From Bacteroidaceae bacterium (GTDB taxonomy: Bacteria; Bacteroidota; Bacteroidia; Bacteroidales; Bacteroidaceae), in contig JAEEZX010000038.1 in the NCBI GenBank assembly GCA_016292045.1, forward strand, positions 1 to 37,605: a stretch of DNA of 37,605 nucleotides. The letters are read 5' to 3'. The notes beneath the pieces were generated by a model. That model saw nothing but the letters and a program-made list of their open reading frames with translations, was not told the DNA's origin and searched no databases. Positions 33,264 to 37,605 of this stretch are shown here, in pieces; position 1 is the stretch's first letter; the number at the start of each line of letters is the position of its first letter. Made by a program: the position numbers and the translations under genes.

Positions 33264-36200
33264 GTGCTTTTCCTGTCCGTTCCACAAGTGCAGAAATGGG
33301 TGGGCACGACGGTTTCTGCCATACTCTCCCGGGAGATAAAAAGTCACGTCTCCATCGGTCGTATCACCGTCAATCTACAGGGACGTGTGATGCTCGACGA
33401 TATATTTCTCTGGGACCAGCAGGACACACTCATGTTGCAAGCTCACCGCGTGGCAGCCAAGATGGAGTGGATGCCACTCATCACCGACGGTCGCATCGTC
33501 ATTGCCAATGCACAGATACTCAGTGCCAACGCCCACTTCTACCACGATGCCGACAGTACGCTCAACCTACAGTTTCTCATCGATGCTTTCTCATCCTCCG
33601 AAAAGAAGGAGGAGTTCCCACTCGACCTACATATCGGCAGCCTTATTGTGCGCCGAAGCGCTGTACGCTGGGATAGTCTTACGGTATCCTCTATCAACAT
33701 GACCGCCCACCTCCACCGCCTCACCCGCGACAGTCTCTCGCTTTCGCTCAAGCGCCTTTCTTTTGCAGAGGGTCACGGCCTCACTATCCACAGTCTTGTG
33801 GCTGATGGGCACGCCACGCGCCACTCTTTCAGTGTCAACAGGCTGTCTCTCGATGCCACTCTGCCTCCCCTGCCGCAGTTCCCCGAACCTTCTAGATTAC
33901 GTCTTGAGGCCCACGGCAATGAGAATCGCATCGACATCACCCGCATCGAGGCGCATTCACCCCTCTATTCCCTTTCGTTCCTTGCCGAAGGCACCGTCAT
34001 AGATGTACTCACCTCTCCATCTTTTGTGGCCTATATCCAACGGTTCAATATGAAAAATCTTCCCGACAAACTGTATTCGTTGGGAGAAGTGGAGATGAAC
34101 GGCAATTTGACGAGCGACCTCCACAACCACCGTTTCAGCCTTGACACCCGCACGGCTCTCGGTGAACTGATGCTGCAGGGCACCCTACTCGACAACAACG
34201 ACTTTTCCGCCTCACTCCACACCGACACCGTCAACGTGACTCCACTCACTATCGGCACAGGTGCCAAACTTTTCCAAAGGGCTGCCGTAAATATCAATGC
34301 CAAAGGACGCATCAAAGGTGCCGACGGGCTTCCTGAAGTCACCGCCCAGCTGCACGCTCCCCTGCTCCAACTAAGCGGCTATACCCTGCGCGGCCTTCAG
34401 TGTGAAGTAAACCGTCGGGGACATGACACAGAGGTGGAGACATCCCTAGATGACCCTCATGGCAAACTCGACGCCCGCTTCCGCGTGACTGGCGACCGAT
34501 GGGCCTATGCACAGGGTGAAGCCAGCATCGAAGGCTTTCAGTGGAATCAAGAAGGCGACGCTCTCATCATGCCCCCCACCGACATCAAATTAGCGCACTA
34601 CATTTACAACAATAATCGCCATATCTCTCTGTTGACCAACGATATTCAACTTGAAGCTTCAGGAACACTTGAAGACAGTATAGATTTCGCAATTACATTC
34701 TCCGACACACTCCTCTTGCGCAAGTTTGCCGACATCGACATGAGGATTCCCAAGCAGGGAATACTTGTAGGCACCATCTCTCTTGACCCAAAATTCGACC
34801 TACTCAAGTCGTCACTCAAAAGTCAGTTGGAGGTTCCCCTTATGACCTACAACAAAGAACAGTTAGTCAACACACAACTAAATCTCAACTATTCTCCCGG
34901 CTCCGTCGGCTGCAACCTCTACACGGAGCGCGACATGCCTCTTGGTGCCACAGCCTTTTCCCTCGACGTGGACGGTTCTCTAGAGCGTCTTCACGGCCTT
35001 TTCTCCTGGAACAACAACCGTGCTCCGCGCCAGCAGGGTGAATTGGATGCCACCGTGCTCTTCGGCAAAGACAGTCTCGGCGGCCGCGACATACGGCTGT
35101 GGATAGCCCCCTCCCAGATTGTTATCAACGATACCACCTGGCAAGTGCATCCCGCCACTGCACACATGCACGACGGAGTAGTCGACGTCAGCGGAATACA
35201 AGTGTCCGAAAATGAGCGCAACGTATACGTCGACGGACGCATCTCCGCCAGCGACACAGACACACTCACGGCAACCTTCAAGGATGTCAACGTGGCCTAT
35301 ATCATGGACCTTGTGAAGTTCAACGACGTACTCTTCGGCGGCAACGCCAGCGGCAAGGGTTATCTCACGGGCCTGATGAAGAATCCCGTGGCGGATGCCT
35401 ACGCCCACGTGGACGAATTCACCTTCAACAACACTCCCGAGGGACAGTGCGACGCACACCTCACATGGGGACGCACTCCAAACACCCTTGACATCGAGGG
35501 GCACGTTTACGACCCAGTGAATGATATGGACACACGCGTAAGTGGCCTTGTCGTACCGGGCCGCCGCCCCGACAGCCGCCTGCATCTCGACATCGATACC
35601 CGCCGCTTCAATCTCGGTTTCCTCAACTTTTTCACGGAAGGTATCCTCGAGGAACTTGAAGGACGAGTCACGGGCAAAGCCTTCGTCGGCGGTCCGTTGG
35701 GCAAAATCGATCTTAACGGCGACCTGCATCTTGACACTCTTTCCATGCGTATCCCCTATACCGGCGTGCGCTACCATCTCGACGGCGCCGGGGAAGACAG
35801 CGTGCTGCTCCGTCCCGGACATATCCTCGTGAAGAGCGCCCAGCTAATGGACGAAAAGGGGAAACCGGGTATCTACACCCACTTCGGTTTCCTCATGGGT
35901 GTCCTGAAACACAACAGTTTCAAGGATCTCACCTACGACTTCCTCATGGACACACAGCGTCTTCTCGTCTACGACATGAAGAACTTCGACGACCAACCTT
36001 TCTATGGCACACTCTATTCCACGGGCAACCTGCGTCTCTTCGGCGGTGCCGGACATGTACAGGTGGACGCTGCCATCAGGCCCGAGAAGGGTTCCTCGCT
36101 CACCTACAGCGTGGCAAGCCCCGGCGGTATCACCAAGAGCGACTTCATCACCTATGTCGACCATTCCTCCGATAGTGGTTCCTCGTCCCAATCGACCGAC

Positions 36201-37214
36201 GGGCGCGCCTCCACACTTGATGAACTGAGCCAGCTGAGCACCGACATACGCGTAAATCTCGATATGAACATGACGCCCGATATGCGTCTGCGTCTCATCA
36301 TGGACGAGAAGACCGACGACCGTCTGGATGTCGGCGGCGAAGGCCGTCTGCTAGCCAATTTCCACAACAAAGGCAGCTTCAATCTCTATGGCACCTACCG
36401 CCTCACAGACGGCAGCTACCGCCTCTCTTTCCACGATATCATCCGCAAGGACTTCACTTTCCGTCCCGGCGGCACCATTGTATTCAGCGGCAATCCCCTC
36501 GGAGCTTCCATCAATATGCAGGCTGTATACACCGTCCCCAACGTGTCGCTCAACGATCTCGGCAGCACCTCTCTTGGCTTCAACAACACACGCGTCGACT
36601 GCCTCATGAATGTCACCGGCCGTCCACAGTCGCCAATCATTACCTTCGACTTCGACCTCCCGAACGCCACCGAGGACGAGAAACGTATCGTCCACAGCAT
36701 GGTGTCCACCGAAGAGGAGCGCAACCTTCAGGTCATCTATCTCTTGGGCGTAGGTCGTTTCTACAGCTATGCCACGATGTCGCAGAACGCAGCCAACCAG
36801 ACGAGCACGGCTATGTACTCCCTAATGGCATCCACCATCTCCCAGCGTTTCAATCAGTTGCTGGGCAGTGCAATCGGCTCCAGCAACTGGAACTTCGGTG
36901 CTAATCTGCGCACCGGCCAGACGGGCTGGGACAATGTGGATGTCGAGGGTATGCTCTCCGGACGTCTGTTTGACAACCGCCTGCTCATCAACGGCAATTT
37001 CGGCTATCGCGAGTCCTATTACACCACCCGCAACATCATCACGGACGTTGATGTACTATACCTTCTCACACGCAACGGCAGCGTCGGCCTCAAGGTGTAC
37101 AACAAGACCAACGACCGTTATTTCGTGCAGAATTCCTTCAACACTCAGGGTATCGGCATCCAGCTTCAGAAGGAGTTCAACCGCTTCCGTCAGCTTTTCC
37201 GTCGCAGTAAGTGA
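33264..37214 (+). CDS. TamB/AsmA-like translocation and assembly module protein
   Basis: 1316 residues from the first usable GTG. The protein is a long beta-rich chain (AsmA-like repeats) with a C-terminal TamB (DUF490) domain at roughly residues 900-1290. Typical there are YSTGNLRLFGGAGHVQVD, TYRLTDGSYRLSFHDIIRKDF, FRPGGTIVFSGNPLGA, SPIITFDFDLP and NWNFGANLRTGQTGWDNVDVEGMLSGRLFDNRLLINGNFGYRE. Such proteins span the periplasm and move phospholipids or help insert outer-membrane proteins. The GTG start cuts into the hydrophobic anchor: codons from 33192 (KALKYIISWIVIVLSVCYL) would complete it but lack an ATG, GTG or TTG, and a TAA precedes them. The true start or an N-terminal lesion is therefore unresolved. 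Confidence 0.85.
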   Translation: MLFLSVPQVQKWVGTTVSAILSREIKSHVSIGRITVNLQGRVMLDDIFLWDQQDTLMLQAHRVAAKMEWMPLITDGRIVIANAQILSANAHFYHDADSTLNLQFLIDAFSSSEKKEEFPLDLHIGSLIVRRSAVRWDSLTVSSINMTAHLHRLTRDSLSLSLKRLSFAEGHGLTIHSLVADGHATRHSFSVNRLSLDATLPPLPQFPEPSRLRLEAHGNENRIDITRIEAHSPLYSLSFLAEGTVIDVLTSPSFVAYIQRFNMKNLPDKLYSLGEVEMNGNLTSDLHNHRFSLDTRTALGELMLQGTLLDNNDFSASLHTDTVNVTPLTIGTGAKLFQRAAVNINAKGRIKGADGLPEVTAQLHAPLLQLSGYTLRGLQCEVNRRGHDTEVETSLDDPHGKLDARFRVTGDRWAYAQGEASIEGFQWNQEGDALIMPPTDIKLAHYIYNNNRHISLLTNDIQLEASGTLEDSIDFAITFSDTLLLRKFADIDMRIPKQGILVGTISLDPKFDLLKSSLKSQLEVPLMTYNKEQLVNTQLNLNYSPGSVGCNLYTERDMPLGATAFSLDVDGSLERLHGLFSWNNNRAPRQQGELDATVLFGKDSLGGRDIRLWIAPSQIVINDTTWQVHPATAHMHDGVVDVSGIQVSENERNVYVDGRISASDTDTLTATFKDVNVAYIMDLVKFNDVLFGGNASGKGYLTGLMKNPVADAYAHVDEFTFNNTPEGQCDAHLTWGRTPNTLDIEGHVYDPVNDMDTRVSGLVVPGRRPDSRLHLDIDTRRFNLGFLNFFTEGILEELEGRVTGKAFVGGPLGKIDLNGDLHLDTLSMRIPYTGVRYHLDGAGEDSVLLRPGHILVKSAQLMDEKGKPGIYTHFGFLMGVLKHNSFKDLTYDFLMDTQRLLVYDMKNFDDQPFYGTLYSTGNLRLFGGAGHVQVDAAIRPEKGSSLTYSVASPGGITKSDFITYVDHSSDSGSSSQSTDGRASTLDELSQLSTDIRVNLDMNMTPDMRLRLIMDEKTDDRLDVGGEGRLLANFHNKGSFNLYGTYRLTDGSYRLSFHDIIRKDFTFRPGGTIVFSGNPLGASINMQAVYTVPNVSLNDLGSTSLGFNNTRVDCLMNVTGRPQSPIITFDFDLPNATEDEKRIVHSMVSTEEERNLQVIYLLGVGRFYSYATMSQNAANQTSTAMYSLMASTISQRFNQLLGSAIGSSNWNFGANLRTGQTGWDNVDVEGMLSGRLFDNRLLINGNFGYRESYYTTRNIITDVDVLYLLTRNGSVGLKVYNKTNDRYFVQNSFNTQGIGIQLQKEFNRFRQLFRRSK

Positions 37215-37270
37215 ATTTGTTGTGACCCACATTGGATATGAGTCCCATCAGAGTCTTACCAAAGCTCGCT

Positions 37271-37384
37271 CAGTTAACGAGTAGTTAACGAGTGGAGTAC
37301 GAGTAGAGTACGAGTGGTGTACGAGAAAACTCGTTGTTTGCTCGTTAACTACTCGTTAACTGCGCGTATTCTACTCGTATTCTG
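37271..37384. repeat. Phased inverted array of 11-bp repeats
   Basis: Five 11-bp units ending in ACGAG lie head to tail at 37271-37325 (CAGTTAACGAG, TAGTTAACGAG, TGGAGTACGAG, TAGAGTACGAG, TGGTGTACGAG). After AAAA come five units in opposite orientation at 37330-37384, starting with CTCGT or CGCGT. Units 1-2 are an exact 22-bp inverted match to 37341-37362. The whole could fold into a hairpin with arms near 55 nt. It is 56 nt past the TamB-like stop and 80 nt before the IS end. The rest of the gap 37215-37464 shows nothing recognisable. Confidence 0.85.
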
Positions 37385-37464
37385 TTCGAGGGAACGTAGA
37401 GGACTGACTGGTGGAAACGAATTATAGACCTGAAAGCAGAAACCAAAAAAGGCCGCGTTTTTTC

Positions 37465-37605
37465 TGAAGTGCCCCCCAAAAGTTAGACGTTAAATTACAC
37501 GTTAATTATTTATCTCTCTATAGTAGTGAGCTCGGTATATTGCCGGGCTCATTCCTTTTAATCTCAGTTTTATTCTTTTATTATTATACCACCAGATGTA
37601 TTTCT
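37465..37605 (+). mobile_element. Terminal 141 bp of an IS3-like insertion sequence (right copy)
   Basis: Starts TGAAGTGCCCCCC and is the exact reverse complement of positions 1-141. The same IS terminus therefore faces inward at both edges. No transposase codons are visible before the window ends. A hairpin with 11-bp arms lies at 37527-37551, followed by TTCCTTTTAA. Confidence 0.55.
37527..37551 (+). terminator. Hairpin inside the right IS end
   Basis: TGAGCTCGGTA and TGCCGGGCTCA pair with wobbles around TAT, then a T-rich stretch. It would stop transcripts arriving from the TamB-like gene before the IS interior. Confidence 0.4.

Noticed and set aside
37271..37384. 11-bp array as a CRISPR
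   Set aside because: Units are 11 bp, contiguous without spacers, reverse orientation midway, and no cas genes are present.
1..37605. Whole window as a 37-kb composite transposon bounded by inverted IS copies
   Set aside because: The content is core chromosome (gyrA, recF, ispE, nqr, aromatic operon). The inverted IS ends are better explained as assembly borders at a multi-copy IS.

Overview
The window is a piece of a Bacteroidales chromosome, most likely from Prevotellaceae or a close relative. Three things point there. Promoters carry the Bacteroidetes -7 element TAnnTTTG, in several cases with TTTG 20 bp upstream, and there are no obvious Shine-Dalgarno sites. The gene set includes serine palmitoyltransferase, Na+-NQR, a C10 cysteine peptidase, an OmpA-type porin and a DAHP synthase/chorismate mutase fusion. 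The gene order is also typical. The species cannot be fixed from the sequence alone. Both ends carry the same 141-bp sequence in inverted orientation. It looks like the terminus of an IS3-like insertion sequence, so the window is probably an assembled segment lying between two IS copies.

Layout, left to right. (1) An OmpA-family outer-membrane protein, divergent from ispE (isoprenoid synthesis). (2) spt (sphingolipid synthesis), convergent with ispE and divergent from a diacylglycerol/sphingosine-kinase-like lipid kinase. (3) A dense minus-strand run of eight genes from 15.9 kb down to 4.6 kb: a YfgM-like TPR protein, ribH, gyrA, a secreted TPR protein, a double-module sensor kinase, its response regulator, a small membrane protein and a PcrA/UvrD helicase. 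Gaps are tiny or overlapping. (4) recF with a coupled PAP2 phosphatase. (5) A minus-strand pair: a permease of the Cu/Zn-efflux type that has lost its signature cysteines, and an AGCS sodium/amino-acid symporter. (6) An MTA/SAH-nucleosidase-like gene. (7) The aromatic amino acid operon pheA, aminotransferase, aroF-CM, tyrA, preceded by a Phe/Tyr-rich leader peptide and a complete transcription attenuator. (8) The Na+-NQR operon nqrABCDEF, with a C10 peptidase coupled to its end. (9) A large TamB-like protein, followed by a phased inverted array of 11-bp repeats.

The most notable items are: the aromatic attenuator at 25.3-25.5 kb; the 11-bp-period inverted array at 37.27-37.38 kb; an NqrC with an extra N-terminal zinc ribbon; the cysteine-less metal-permease homologue; a sensor kinase whose ATPase and candidate phospho-His sit in different halves; a probable nonsense codon near the start of the TamB-like gene; and intrinsic terminators buried inside the 3' ends of convergent neighbours. 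No tRNA, rRNA, CRISPR array or prophage was seen, and no gene-free stretch exceeds 300 bases. The longest are 37215-37464 (11-bp array) and 25321-25565 (attenuator).
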